Below are positions 8,095-18,133 of a stretch of DNA of 64,000 bases, in pieces (position 1 is the first letter of the stretch; each line of letters opens with the position of its first letter). A program made the translations under genes and the position numbers. The notes under the pieces were generated by a model, which made no database searches, was not told the DNA's origin, and was given only the letters and a program-made list of their open reading frames with translations. This DNA comes from Alphaproteobacteria bacterium (GTDB lineage Bacteria > Pseudomonadota > Alphaproteobacteria > UBA8366 > GCA-2717185). The DNA is taken from the NCBI GenBank assembly GCA_040905865.1, contig JBBDQU010000066.1:1-64000 (forward strand). Direction: 5' to 3'.

Positions 8095-8132
8095 AGCGGT
8101 AGGTTTTGACAAGGGGGTGGATATAGAACGCC

Positions 8133-10082
8133 ATGGCAGCAAAAGAAAAACCCGCAAAGAGCGCGAACAAGTCGGCGGGCGGCAAGAAGGCCGCCGCCAG
8201 CGGTGAAACGCATTCGTTTCAGGCGGAAGTCAGCCGCCTGCTGGATATCGTCGCAAACGCGCTGTACAGCGAAAAGGAAATCTTCATCCGCGAACTCGTG
8301 TCGAACGCGGCGGATGCCTGCGACCGTCTGCGCTACAGGGCGATTACCGAACCGTCGCTGACCGAAGGGGACCCGAATTTCCGCATCGCCATCGAGGTCG
8401 ACAAGGACGCCCGTACGCTGACGATCAGCGATAATGGGCTCGGCATGACCCATGACGAGATGGTGGAAAACCTCGGCACCATTGCGCGGTCCGGAACGAC
8501 CGCATTCGTCGAGCAGCTTTCCGGCGATGCGAAGAAGGATGTTTCCGTTATCGGGCAGTTCGGCGTCGGGTTCTATTCCAGCTTCATGGTCGCCGACAAG
8601 GTGGATGTCATCAGCCGCCAGGCCGGATCGGACGAGGCCTGGCAATGGTCGTCGGACGGCAAGGGCGCCTTCACCATGTCGGAGGCGCAGGCCGATGGGC
8701 GCGGCACCCGTATCACCCTGCACCTGAAAGAAGACCAGTCGGAATATGCCGATGCCTACCGGGTACGCAGCGTGGTCAAGACCTATTCCGACCATATCGC
8801 CTTCCCGATCACGGTAAAGGACGTCAAGGCCAAGGACGACGCCGACAAGGCTCCGGAAGCGGTCAATACGGCATCGGCGCTGTGGACCCGCCCGGCCAGC
8901 GAGGTAACCGACCAGCAGTACAATGAGTTCTACCACCACGTTTCCCACACGCCGGGCGACCCGTGGACCAGGCTGCATTTCCGCGCCGAGGGCGTGATCG
9001 AATATTCCGGGCTGCTCTATATCCCGGCGAACCGGCCCTTCGACCTGTATACACAGGAAAAGGCGTCCAAGGTGCGTCTCTACGTGAAGCGCGTGTTCAT
9101 CACCGATAATTGCGAGGAGCTGGTGCCGCGCTGGCTGCGCTTCCTGCATGGCGTGATCGATTCCGCCGACCTGCCGCTGAATATCAGCCGCGAGATGCTG
9201 CAGAACAATCCGGTGCTGACGCGCATCCGCAACGGCATTACCAGCCGCGTGATGCGCGAACTGGAATCGAAGGCGGAAAAAGACGCCGAAGCCTATGGCG
9301 CCTTCTGGGACAATTTCGGCGCGGTATTGAAGGAAGGTCTGTATGACGGCACAGGCGACCGCGAGGCGTTGCTCGGCCTTACCCGCTTCCGTTCCACCCA
9401 TGGCGACGGGCTGGTCTCGCTGAAGGACTATGTCGGCCGGATGAAGGAAGGCCAGACCGCCATCTACTACATCACCGGAGACGACCTGGATGTGGTAAAA
9501 CGCAGCCCGCAGCTCGAAGGCTTCCGGTCGCGCGGGGTCGAGGTATTGCTCATGACCGACCCGGTGGACCAGTTCTGGGTGCCGATGGTCGGCCGGTTCG
9601 ACGACAAGCCGTTCAAATCCGCAACCCAGGGCGGCGCCGACCTGTCATCGATCAGGAAGCCGGACGGCAAGGACGACGATAAAGCCGAGGACGCGCCCGC
9701 CGAGGAGGATATCGGCCGGTTGACCGCCGCGCTGAAACTGGCGCTCGGCAAGAACGTGAAGGATGTCCGGTCCTCCGACCGGCTGACCGAAAGCGCGGTC
9801 TGTCTCGTTGCCGGGGAAGGCGATCTCGACATGAACCTGGAACGCATCATGAAGCTGCACGGCCAGGTGTCGGAACGCGCGCCGCGGATTCTGGAAGTGA
9901 ATCCGTCGCATCCGCTGATCCGCCAGCTCGCCGAGCAGGCCAGGGCGGATTCCGGCAGTATGGAGGATTCGGCCTTCCTGCTGCTCGACCAGGCCCGGAT
10001 ACTCGAAGGCGAGCAATTGCCGGACCCCGCCGCATTCGCGCGGCGGATGTCGGCGGCAATGGCGAAAGGATTCGGCGCGTGA
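8133..10082 (+). CDS. htpG: Chaperone protein HtpG (Hsp90)
   Basis: Bacterial Hsp90, an ATP-driven homodimeric chaperone of the cytosol. The 649-residue length is normal. Residues about 25-245 form the GHKL ATPase domain, with IRELVSNAADACDRLR (catalytic Glu, Mg-binding Asn), ISDNGLGM, and the ATP-lid glycines IGQFGVGFYS. The middle domain carries RLYVKRVFITDN and LPLNISREMLQ, and the C-terminal dimerisation part ends in an Ala/Met-rich tail. The N-terminus has a basic 28-residue lead (AAKEKPAKSANKSAGGKK) that is longer than usual. It is divergent from pcm, followed by its own terminator, and likely heat inducible. Confidence 0.97.
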   Translation: MAAKEKPAKSANKSAGGKKAAASGETHSFQAEVSRLLDIVANALYSEKEIFIRELVSNAADACDRLRYRAITEPSLTEGDPNFRIAIEVDKDARTLTISDNGLGMTHDEMVENLGTIARSGTTAFVEQLSGDAKKDVSVIGQFGVGFYSSFMVADKVDVISRQAGSDEAWQWSSDGKGAFTMSEAQADGRGTRITLHLKEDQSEYADAYRVRSVVKTYSDHIAFPITVKDVKAKDDADKAPEAVNTASALWTRPASEVTDQQYNEFYHHVSHTPGDPWTRLHFRAEGVIEYSGLLYIPANRPFDLYTQEKASKVRLYVKRVFITDNCEELVPRWLRFLHGVIDSADLPLNISREMLQNNPVLTRIRNGITSRVMRELESKAEKDAEAYGAFWDNFGAVLKEGLYDGTGDREALLGLTRFRSTHGDGLVSLKDYVGRMKEGQTAIYYITGDDLDVVKRSPQLEGFRSRGVEVLLMTDPVDQFWVPMVGRFDDKPFKSATQGGADLSSIRKPDGKDDDKAEDAPAEEDIGRLTAALKLALGKNVKDVRSSDRLTESAVCLVAGEGDLDMNLERIMKLHGQVSERAPRILEVNPSHPLIRQLAEQARADSGSMEDSAFLLLDQARILEGEQLPDPAAFARRMSAAMAKGFGA

Positions 10083-10105
10083 CCGGCTGACGGCCGTCCC
10101 GTTCG

Positions 10106-10135
10106 CGGTATGCCGGTTCCCCGGGTACCGTTTTT
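10106..10135 (+). terminator. Rho-independent terminator of htpG
   Basis: CGGTA (10106-10110) pairs with TACCG (10126-10130), with an inner CCGG/CCGG stem around loop TTCC, followed by TTTTT at 10131-10135. It starts 24 bases after the htpG stop. Confidence 0.7.
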
Positions 10136-10175
10136 GGCGTAGACTGTTCCGCCAATACGTGACGGAGTCGCCATC

Positions 10176-10529
10176 ATGCGCCTTACCCGTATCGGGTCAT
10201 GCCTTGCCGGCGTGGCGCTGTTACTGTGGTCCGGCATTGCATCCGCAGACCCGGACTGCACCTGCCGTTATCGCGGCGTATCCTATGCCGTCAGCAGTTG
10301 CGTGTGTATCGATACGGGCGAAGGCCCGCGCCTTGCCTGTTGCGGCATCGTTCTGAACAATACGTCCTGGTCGTTTACCGATCAGGCCTGCCCGGTTACA
10401 CGGCGGGATCCGCCGGGCGGCACCGGATCCGTGGCGCTGTCGCGAATGTCCGACTCCCCGCGTCAGTCGCGCGGAAAGGTGACCGCTTCGATCTTGTTGC
10501 CCTCCGGGTCCAGGATGAAGGCCCCGTAA
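10176..10529 (+). CDS. Small secreted cysteine-rich protein, function unknown
   Basis: The 117-residue product begins with a signal peptide (MRLTRIGSCLAGVALLLWSG, cleavage likely after ASA at residue 24). A short mature part follows with cysteines in the pattern CTC-x12-CVC-x11-CC and a last CP, plus LNNTSW near residue 61. The cysteine spacing suggests disulfides or metal binding in the periplasm. A GGAG lies about 9 bases before the ATG. The last 67 bases overlap the opposite-strand VOC gene, so the C-terminal third (after about residue 77) may be longer than in relatives. I do not recognise the family, and no partner gene is evident. Confidence 0.6.
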   Translation: MRLTRIGSCLAGVALLLWSGIASADPDCTCRYRGVSYAVSSCVCIDTGEGPRLACCGIVLNNTSWSFTDQACPVTRRDPPGGTGSVALSRMSDSPRQSRGKVTASILLPSGSRMKAP

Positions 10530-10840
10530 TATTCCGTCATCGCGCCCTGCCGGGGCCCCGGATCGCCGTCGCTGGTCCCGCCGCCGGCCAGTGCGGCGGC
10601 GAAGAATGCGTCGACCGCTTCACGGCTCGGCGCCCGCAGGCAGATATGGGCGCCCGTTTCCGCCGGCTCCGACGATTTGCCGGGCCGCGTATTCAGCCAG
10701 AATTCGGGATACTTCTTGCCGAACCCGACGGTCCCCTCCCGGTCCACAAGGCGGGTCAGCCCGATGGTCGCCAGCAACGTCTCGTAATAGGCCGCGCATC
10801 TGGCAAGGTCATGCACCGCAATCGATACATGGTCGATCAT
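10463..10840 (-). CDS. VOC (glyoxalase/bleomycin-resistance) family protein
   Basis: A 125-residue single-domain member of the vicinal oxygen chelate superfamily. It starts MIDHVSIAVHDLARCAAYYE, with the first metal histidine at residue 4, has GAHICLRAPSREAVDAF in the middle, and ends YGAFILDPEGNKIEAVTF with the usual final glutamate ligand. Members are metal-dependent lyases, epimerases or dioxygenases. It follows the CoA-ester lyase-like gene by 12 bases and is probably the last gene of that operon; an epimerase or isomerase role in CoA-thioester metabolism is possible but unproven. Confidence 0.85.
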   Translation of the reverse strand: MIDHVSIAVHDLARCAAYYETLLATIGLTRLVDREGTVGFGKKYPEFWLNTRPGKSSEPAETGAHICLRAPSREAVDAFFAAALAGGGTSDGDPGPRQGAMTEYYGAFILDPEGNKIEAVTFPRD

Positions 10841-10852
10841 CCGGCGGCGCCG

Positions 10853-11752
10853 TCAGACGTTGCCGCGCGCAGCGATCCGGTCGGCTCGCGCAATCAGGCG
10901 CTGGGCGCGGATCACCACCGGGATGTCGATCATCTTGCCGTCCAGCGACCACGAACCCCGTCCCTCTGCAATCGCCTTCTTGTCACCCTCGACGACCCGC
11001 CGGGCATAGGCGACCGCTTCCGGTTTCGGGCTGAATTCCTCGTTCAGGACCGCCACGTTGGCCGGATGGATGCAGGATGCGCCCTCGAATCCGAATTTCG
11101 CCGAATGGCGGACCACGGCGCGATAGGCGTCCGCATCGCTGAAATCGGCGACGGTGCCGATCAGCCCCATCGGCGTCAGCCCGGCGGCCCGGGCGGCGAG
11201 CAGCGACTGCTGCTTGGGGTACTGGTAGACCTCCGGATCCGGTTCGAAACCGCAGTCGAGCGCGAAATCCTCCCCGCCCAGCAGGACGGTCGCGACGCGC
11301 GGGCTTGCCCTGGCGATGGCGTCCATGGAAAAGAACGCATTCGCCGTTTCCACCATCGGGATCAGCCGCGTCGTGCCGACGCGCATCCCGCGCTTGGCTT
11401 CCAGGCTGTCGACCAGTTCCGCCAGCAGCCTGACGTGGTCGGCGCTTTGCACCTTCGGCAGTTTCAGGGCCGTGACCAGCGGCGAAATGGCTGCCTCGAT
11501 ATCACGCACCGCCAGTTCCAGTTCCCGGTTGATGCGGACCAGAACATCGGCGCCGTTGCGCGCGACCTTCACCGCCGCTTCCAGAATCAGCGTGCGGGCG
11601 TGGTCTTTTTCCGATGGCGTGACGCTGTCCTCCAGGTCGAGGATGACGCCGTCGGCGCCGCGCGTATGCGCCTTGTCCACGTAGCGGTCGACATTGACCG
11701 GTACGTATAGAAGCGATCGCCAGACCGGATTGTCGTTCACCGTTGCGTTCAT
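10853..11752 (-). CDS. HpcH/HpaI aldolase/citrate lyase family (CitE-like) CoA-ester lyase
   Basis: The 299-residue protein matches the CitE/malyl-CoA lyase/citramalyl-CoA lyase family: RSLLYVPVNVDRYVDKA at the start, ILDLEDSVTPSEKDHAR (acidic metal-binding motif, about residues 37-53), VRIN near 72, IPMVETANAF near 131 with the catalytic/metal glutamate, and LLGGEDFALDCG. Such enzymes cleave or form beta-hydroxyacyl-CoA esters with Mg2+. The ATG at 11752 lies 26 bases past the stop of a family III CoA-transferase. Transferase plus lyase strongly resembles modules that activate an acid to its CoA ester and split it into two units (for example citramalate or malate type). The exact substrate is inference. 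Confidence 0.88.
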   Translation of the reverse strand: MNATVNDNPVWRSLLYVPVNVDRYVDKAHTRGADGVILDLEDSVTPSEKDHARTLILEAAVKVARNGADVLVRINRELELAVRDIEAAISPLVTALKLPKVQSADHVRLLAELVDSLEAKRGMRVGTTRLIPMVETANAFFSMDAIARASPRVATVLLGGEDFALDCGFEPDPEVYQYPKQQSLLAARAAGLTPMGLIGTVADFSDADAYRAVVRHSAKFGFEGASCIHPANVAVLNEEFSPKPEAVAYARRVVEGDKKAIAEGRGSWSLDGKMIDIPVVIRAQRLIARADRIAARGNV

Positions 11753-11778
11753 ATTATTCTCCCCAGTTTTTGTGGGCG

Positions 11779-12984
11779 TCACAGGACGCCACGTTCTTTC
11801 AGTGCCGCGACTTCCGTTGCAGAAATGCCGATACGACCCAGGATTTCCGCGTTGTGCTGGCCCAGCGAAGGCGCCGGGCGGGCGAATCCGCCCGGCGTGC
11901 GCGACAGTCGCGGCACGATATTGTGCATCGGGACCGTGCCCATGTCCTCGTCCGGCAGATCGACGTTGATCTCGCGCTCGCGGAAATGCGGGTCTTCCAT
12001 GATCTGTGCGATGTTGTAGACGGGCGCCACGGTAACGTTCTCGCGGTCGAAAACCTCCATGCATTCGTCCAATGTCCGCGCGCCGATCCAGCCGCCGACG
12101 ATTTCATCGACCTCATTGCGATTGGCGACGCGGGCGGTGTTGTTGTGGAATTTCGGGTCGCTGTTCATGTCGTCGCGGCCGATGACGCGGAAAATGCGTT
12201 CGGCCATCGACTGGATGGATCCCGACATGGCGAGCCATTTGCCGTCACTGGTCGCGTAAACATTGCGCGGCGATGAGGTGTTGGACCCGCTGCCAACGCG
12301 TTCGCGCACGTCGCCCGTCACCTTGTGCCAGGCCGCCTCCGCGCCGAGGATCGAATACATCGGCTCCAGCAGCGACAGGTCGATAACCTGCCCGTCGCCG
12401 CCCTTTACCTCGCATTCACGGATCGCGATCAGCACCGCCATGGCGCCATACAGGCCGGCGATCATGTCCGCCATGGCGAGCGGCGGCAGGACCGGCTCCC
12501 GGTCCTCGAACCCGTTGCGGTCGGCAAAGCCGGACATCGCCTCGACCAGCGTGCCGAAGCCGGGCCGGTGTTTGTAGGGGCCGGTCTGGCCGAAGCCGGA
12601 CACGCGGACGAGTATCAGCTTCGGATTGCGGGCATGCAGTACGTCCGGGCCAAGGCCCATTTTCTCCAGGGTGCCCGGACGGTAATTTTCGATCATCACG
12701 TCGGCCTGTTCGACGAGGCGCAGCAGGATGTCCCTGGCGTCGGCTTCGCGAAGCTCCAGCGAAACGCTTTTCTTGTTGCGGGCATAGACCTTCCAGTTGA
12801 CCGGGATATTGTCGGTCAGCCAGTGGCGCAGCGGATCGCCCTTGCCGGCGGGTTCGATCTTGATCACCTCGGCGCCGTAATCGGCCAGCTGCAGGCTGAC
12901 CATGTTGCCCGCCACCAGTCGGGACAGGTCCAGCACGGTTTTGCCGTCCAGCGGCCCCTTGAAATTCTCGTCGAAACTCGGCAC
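11779..12984 (-). CDS. CaiB/BaiF family III CoA-transferase
   Basis: A 401-residue family III CoA-transferase, which swaps CoA between carboxylic acids through an aspartyl-CoA intermediate and works as interlocked dimers. Family signs are LDGKTVLDLSRLVAGNM at the start, YGAEVIKIEPAGKGDPLR, NKKSVSLELR, VMIENYRPGTLEKMGLG, and PLAMADMIAGLYGA, which contains the likely catalytic Asp near residue 172. It is the first structural gene of a minus-strand operon with the CitE-like lyase and the VOC protein, and starts 39 bases after the LysR stop. This context points to catabolism of a dicarboxylic or hydroxy acid. Confidence 0.92.
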   Translation of the reverse strand: MPSFDENFKGPLDGKTVLDLSRLVAGNMVSLQLADYGAEVIKIEPAGKGDPLRHWLTDNIPVNWKVYARNKKSVSLELREADARDILLRLVEQADVMIENYRPGTLEKMGLGPDVLHARNPKLILVRVSGFGQTGPYKHRPGFGTLVEAMSGFADRNGFEDREPVLPPLAMADMIAGLYGAMAVLIAIRECEVKGGDGQVIDLSLLEPMYSILGAEAAWHKVTGDVRERVGSGSNTSSPRNVYATSDGKWLAMSGSIQSMAERIFRVIGRDDMNSDPKFHNNTARVANRNEVDEIVGGWIGARTLDECMEVFDRENVTVAPVYNIAQIMEDPHFREREINVDLPDEDMGTVPMHNIVPRLSRTPGGFARPAPSLGQHNAEILGRIGISATEVAALKERGVL

Positions 12985-13023
12985 GTCATATCCTTTCCGC
13001 AGGTGATCCCGGCAATCAAGGCG

Positions 13024-13908
13024 CTACACACCGTCCGCCGCAAGCAGAAAATCCCGGAACAGCCGTACTTTGTTCATGCCGCCCCTGGCCCGTGGCCAGG
13101 TCAGGTAGTAGCGGCGGCCGCTCGGCACGCGCAGGTCGAATGGCGCGGTCAGCCGCCCGGATTCAATGGCCTGGCCGACCGCCAGAACCGGTGCGATCGC
13201 GATGCCCTGACCCTGAATGGCGGCCTCGACCGCCATTGCCGCATCCTCGAAGACAGGCCCTGCAAGGCTGTCGGCATCCCGCAATCCGGCCGCGGCGAAC
13301 CAGCGCGGCCAGGCATCCGGGTGGCTGGTCGAATGCAGCAGCGTCGACCGCGCGACCGCCGCCGGCGTCCCGGGAACCGGAAAATCCGGGCTGCAGACCG
13401 GTATCAGGGATTCAAGGCCGATTTCGCGCGATTCCAGGCTGGCGCTGTCCGTATTCTCGCCCAGCACCGCGATGTCGATCCCCGATCCGTGCAGCGCCGC
13501 CGCGGTTTCCAGAACCCGCAGATGCACCGATAACGCCCGGTGGGTACGCTGGAAATCGGCCAGCCTGCCGATCAGCCAGCGGCTCGCCACTGATGTTGCG
13601 CCGACCGTCAGTACCGCGTCTTCCGGGCGGCGGATCATCCGCGCCGACGCGGATTCGATCCGGGCCAGCGCATCGCGGATATCGGATGCGTAGTGTTGCC
13701 CGGCATAGGTCAGCGCAATCGAGCGGCCGACCCGCTGGAACAGCTTCTGGCCCAGATGGTTTTCCAGGGTCGCAACCTGCCGGCTGACCGCGCCCTGGGT
13801 GACGCCGAGTTCCTGCGCGGCGCGGGTGAAGCTCAGCAGCCGCGCCGCGCTTTCGAAGGCGCGCACGGCATTCAGCGGCGTGCGAAACGGTCGGTCGAAC
13901 GGATCCAT
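13024..13908 (-). CDS. LysR family transcriptional regulator (GcvA-like)
   Basis: A LysR-type activator of 294 residues. The winged helix-turn-helix spans about residues 13-70 (LNAVRAFESAARLLSFTRAA, ELGVTQGAVSRQVATLE). The effector-binding domain follows, with the GcvA-type RTHRALSVHLRVLET and a closing YYLTWPRAR. The ATG at 13908 starts MDPFDRPFRTPLNAVR. It lies on the same strand just before the CoA-transferase operon and is divergent from ribH2 (108 bases between starts), so it could control either. Being upstream of the CoA-transferase, it most likely regulates that cluster in response to its substrate. Confidence 0.92.
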   Translation of the reverse strand: MDPFDRPFRTPLNAVRAFESAARLLSFTRAAQELGVTQGAVSRQVATLENHLGQKLFQRVGRSIALTYAGQHYASDIRDALARIESASARMIRRPEDAVLTVGATSVASRWLIGRLADFQRTHRALSVHLRVLETAAALHGSGIDIAVLGENTDSASLESREIGLESLIPVCSPDFPVPGTPAAVARSTLLHSTSHPDAWPRWFAAAGLRDADSLAGPVFEDAAMAVEAAIQGQGIAIAPVLAVGQAIESGRLTAPFDLRVPSGRRYYLTWPRARGGMNKVRLFRDFLLAADGV

Positions 13909-14016
13909 GGAAATCCATGATATTTTCTCATAAGTTAGTCGCCAATCTTTTGCTTGTCGATGTACCCTGTGGTCGGACACATTCCCGGTTCCGGTTCCGA
14001 AAACGAGGGCTCGCCC

Positions 14017-14484
14017 ATGCCGCCGCGCAAACGCACGACCAAACCCGACCGCATCGCCTTTATCGAGGCGCGCTGGCATGCGGATATCGTCGACCAGGGG
14101 CGCAACGCCTTCATCGCCGCGCTCTGCGCGCGGGGAATGAAGGAGGAATCGATCGACCTGTTCGACGTGCCGGGCAGTCTTGAAATTCCCCTGATGGCGA
14201 AACGCGTCGCCGAGACCGGAAAATATGCCGCCATCGTTGGCGCCGGACTGGTCGTGGATGGCGGTATCTACCGGCATGAATTCGTGGCGCAGGCGGTGCT
14301 GAACGGGATCGTTCAGGTGTCGCTGGAAACCGGCGTACCGGTCATTTCCATGGTGCTGACGCCGCACCGGTTCCACGAGCATGACGAACACAACCGGTTC
14401 TTCCGCGAACATTTCAAGGTCAAGGGCGTGGAGGCGGCGGCGGCCTGTATCGACATGCTGGCGGGGCTGGCCACGGTGAAATAG
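14017..14484 (+). CDS. ribH2: 6,7-dimethyl-8-ribityllumazine synthase, type II (RibH2)
   Basis: Lumazine synthase makes the direct riboflavin precursor from 5-amino-6-ribitylaminouracil and a four-carbon phosphate. This 155-residue protein has the type II signature: VDGGIYRHEFVAQAVL replaces the GxxxxGxTxHF segment of ordinary RibH, followed by LETGVPVISMVLTPHRFHEH. RibH2 proteins of Rhizobiales (Brucella, Mesorhizobium) form decamers, and these bacteria also have a normal RibH1. I chose the ATG at 14017 (MPPRKRTTKP) because GAGGG precedes it by 8 bases; an upstream ATG at 13954 is in frame. It stands alone, away from other rib genes. Confidence 0.9.
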   Translation: MPPRKRTTKPDRIAFIEARWHADIVDQGRNAFIAALCARGMKEESIDLFDVPGSLEIPLMAKRVAETGKYAAIVGAGLVVDGGIYRHEFVAQAVLNGIVQVSLETGVPVISMVLTPHRFHEHDEHNRFFREHFKVKGVEAAAACIDMLAGLATVK

Positions 14485-14504
14485 CCGCCGCCCTATCACT
14501 TTGC

Positions 14505-15428
14505 TTAGGTTCTTGTGGCAGATCCCGCGACCGAAGGGGGCGCCGCTCCGGCCAGCCCGATACCGCCCGCGACGGCGGCGGCGCCCGCCAGATGATAGAG
14601 ATGCAGAGTCTCGCCCAGAAACGCCACCGACAGGGCGGCGGCGAAGACCGGCAGCATATGGGCCGTCAGCGCCGTCCTGCTGGGCCCGACCAGTGCAATC
14701 GCGCGATTGTAGCAGAGATAGGCGGCGATCGAGGCGAAAACGGCGATATAGCCGACCACTGCGAAGGATGACGGGGTCGCCGGCATGACCCGGATCGTCA
14801 GGTGCTCCCACAGGTAGACGGGCAGCGTCATCGCGACGGCCATCGCCATCATGCCGGTCAGCATCGTATTGGGATGCATGTCGGGGGGTTTGCGCTTGAT
14901 CAGCACCGAATAGAACGCCCAGGACACAACCGCCCCGACCATCCAGATATCGCCCCGGGTGAATTGCAGGCCCAGTACCGTGCTGAGATCGCCTTTGGCG
15001 ACGACGATCGCCACGCCCGCCAGCGACAGCGCCGTTCCGGCAATCTGCAGCGGATGCAGCCGGTCGCCCAGCATGAACCGCGCGACAACCGGGACCAGGG
15101 CGGGGGTCATGGCGTAGATCAGCGCGGCGTTCAGCGCCGTCGTCGTGTTCAGCGCGACATACAGGAAGGTATGGAAAATCAGGCCGCCCAGCAGCGCCAG
15201 CAGGGCCAGCCATCGCCAGTGCCGGCGGATCAGCGGCCATTGGCGGCGCGTCAGCGCGAGGGTAAACGGCAGGAACAGCGCGAAGGCCAGGACCCAGCGC
15301 CAGAAAGACAGGCCGACCGGCGGCACATCCGCATGGAACGCGCGCGCAACGACGATGTTGCCGGCCCAGAACAGCGCGGCGCAGGCCATTAGCGGATAGG
15401 CGATTGCATTGGGGTTGCGATCCGTCAT
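14505..15428 (-). CDS. DMT superfamily transporter (EamA family)
   Basis: A 307-residue inner-membrane protein with about ten hydrophobic helices arranged as two EamA repeats: first around AACLFWAGN-like ACAALFWAGNIVVARAF (residues about 11-27) through ALNAALIYAMTPALVPV, second from IWMVGAVVSWAFYSVLIKRK through RTALTAHMLPVFAAALSVAF LGE. Drug/metabolite exporters of this type move amino acids, purines or other small metabolites. It converges on ribH2 with 20 bases between stops. No neighbour suggests a substrate. Confidence 0.88.
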   Translation of the reverse strand: MTDRNPNAIAYPLMACAALFWAGNIVVARAFHADVPPVGLSFWRWVLAFALFLPFTLALTRRQWPLIRRHWRWLALLALLGGLIFHTFLYVALNTTTALNAALIYAMTPALVPVVARFMLGDRLHPLQIAGTALSLAGVAIVVAKGDLSTVLGLQFTRGDIWMVGAVVSWAFYSVLIKRKPPDMHPNTMLTGMMAMAVAMTLPVYLWEHLTIRVMPATPSSFAVVGYIAVFASIAAYLCYNRAIALVGPSRTALTAHMLPVFAAALSVAFLGETLHLYHLAGAAAVAGGIGLAGAAPPSVAGSATRT

Positions 15429-15537
15429 GGCCGCACGCTAATGCCCGATTCGGTGTTCAGCAATCTCGGACCTTTCAACGAGGCCCCTGCAACGCCATAT
15501 TGCCGGACAGCGCTACCGCAACCGACAGGCTTCAATC

Positions 15538-17549
<2,012 letters not shown>

Positions 17550-17592
17550 CCCAGGCGCGCCGGACCGCATGGAAGCCGCAAGCCGTACCCGG

Positions 17593-17620
17593 ATTCGTGG
17601 CCTTCGATTCGTGGCCTTCG
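17593..17620. repeat. Short tandem repeat, 2 x 14 bp
   Basis: ATTCGTGGCCTTCG occurs twice in perfect tandem (17593-17606 and 17607-17620) in the gap between pobA and a small hypothetical gene. It is probably slippage-derived; no function is evident. Confidence 0.6.
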
Positions 17621-17682
17621 CTTGGTTCCCGGGGCGGGATATGGCATTCTGAGTGCCGGTAACAAAGCGGGAAGGCGGCGCC

Positions 17683-18000
17683 ATGACAGACGACTCAGGC
17701 CACGATTCAGAGCACGGGGCAGACGACCTTCATCTGCAGATCGCGAATGCGCTGATCAATTTTGCGAATGACCGGATCGGGGAAGGCCATGATCCCATGG
17801 AAGTCGCCATGGGCATGCGCAATGCCGCGGCGAATTTTACGGCGTTTGCAGTAACGGGCCATAACAGCGCGGATTACACGATAGAAACCGCGGCCGACGA
17901 ATTCCACCAGCTTCTGCATCATTACGAGGACCGGCACAAGGAACAGGCGCGTCCGATGACGTCGCTGGAGCAACTGGTCGAACGGGTGAAGAACGAGTAG
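17683..18000 (+). CDS. Conserved small cytosolic protein, function unknown (DUF3144/DUF5076-like)
   Basis: This 105-residue acidic protein has a helical core, LQIANALINFANDRIGEGHD then PMEVAMGMRNAAANFTAFA, followed by a His/Glu-rich helix (DEFHQLLHHYEDRHKEQ). The pattern of a short helix, a VAxGMRxAAANFxAF segment and a helical tail recalls small uncharacterised proteobacterial families such as DUF3144; I cannot be sure which. There is no signal peptide or membrane segment. The ATG at 17683 follows GGAAGG by 9 bases. It lies between pobA and the carbonic anhydrase on the same strand but with gaps over 100 bases, so it may be expressed alone. Confidence 0.7.
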   Translation: MTDDSGHDSEHGADDLHLQIANALINFANDRIGEGHDPMEVAMGMRNAAANFTAFAVTGHNSADYTIETAADEFHQLLHHYEDRHKEQARPMTSLEQLVERVKNE

Positions 18001-18133
18001 TCGCCTTGTTCATGGCTGGCATGCCATACCATGTCTATGTACAAGCGGGATACTGGGTTATTGGTTCGATACGCCCCAAAGGCATGATTCGGGGGCCCGG
18101 AAATATTTTAGCCAACAGGCGGGGCAAGTAGTG

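Noticed and set aside
8117-8137. TTGACA / TATAGA promoter before htpG
   Set aside because: The boxes are about 10 bases apart, too close for sigma-70, and they overlap the ribosome-binding region.
8034-9401. Upstream extension of the pcm reading frame, opposite htpG
   Set aside because: The frame is open but antisense to a certain Hsp90 gene, and its sequence has no family features. The normal Pcm start is at 8033.
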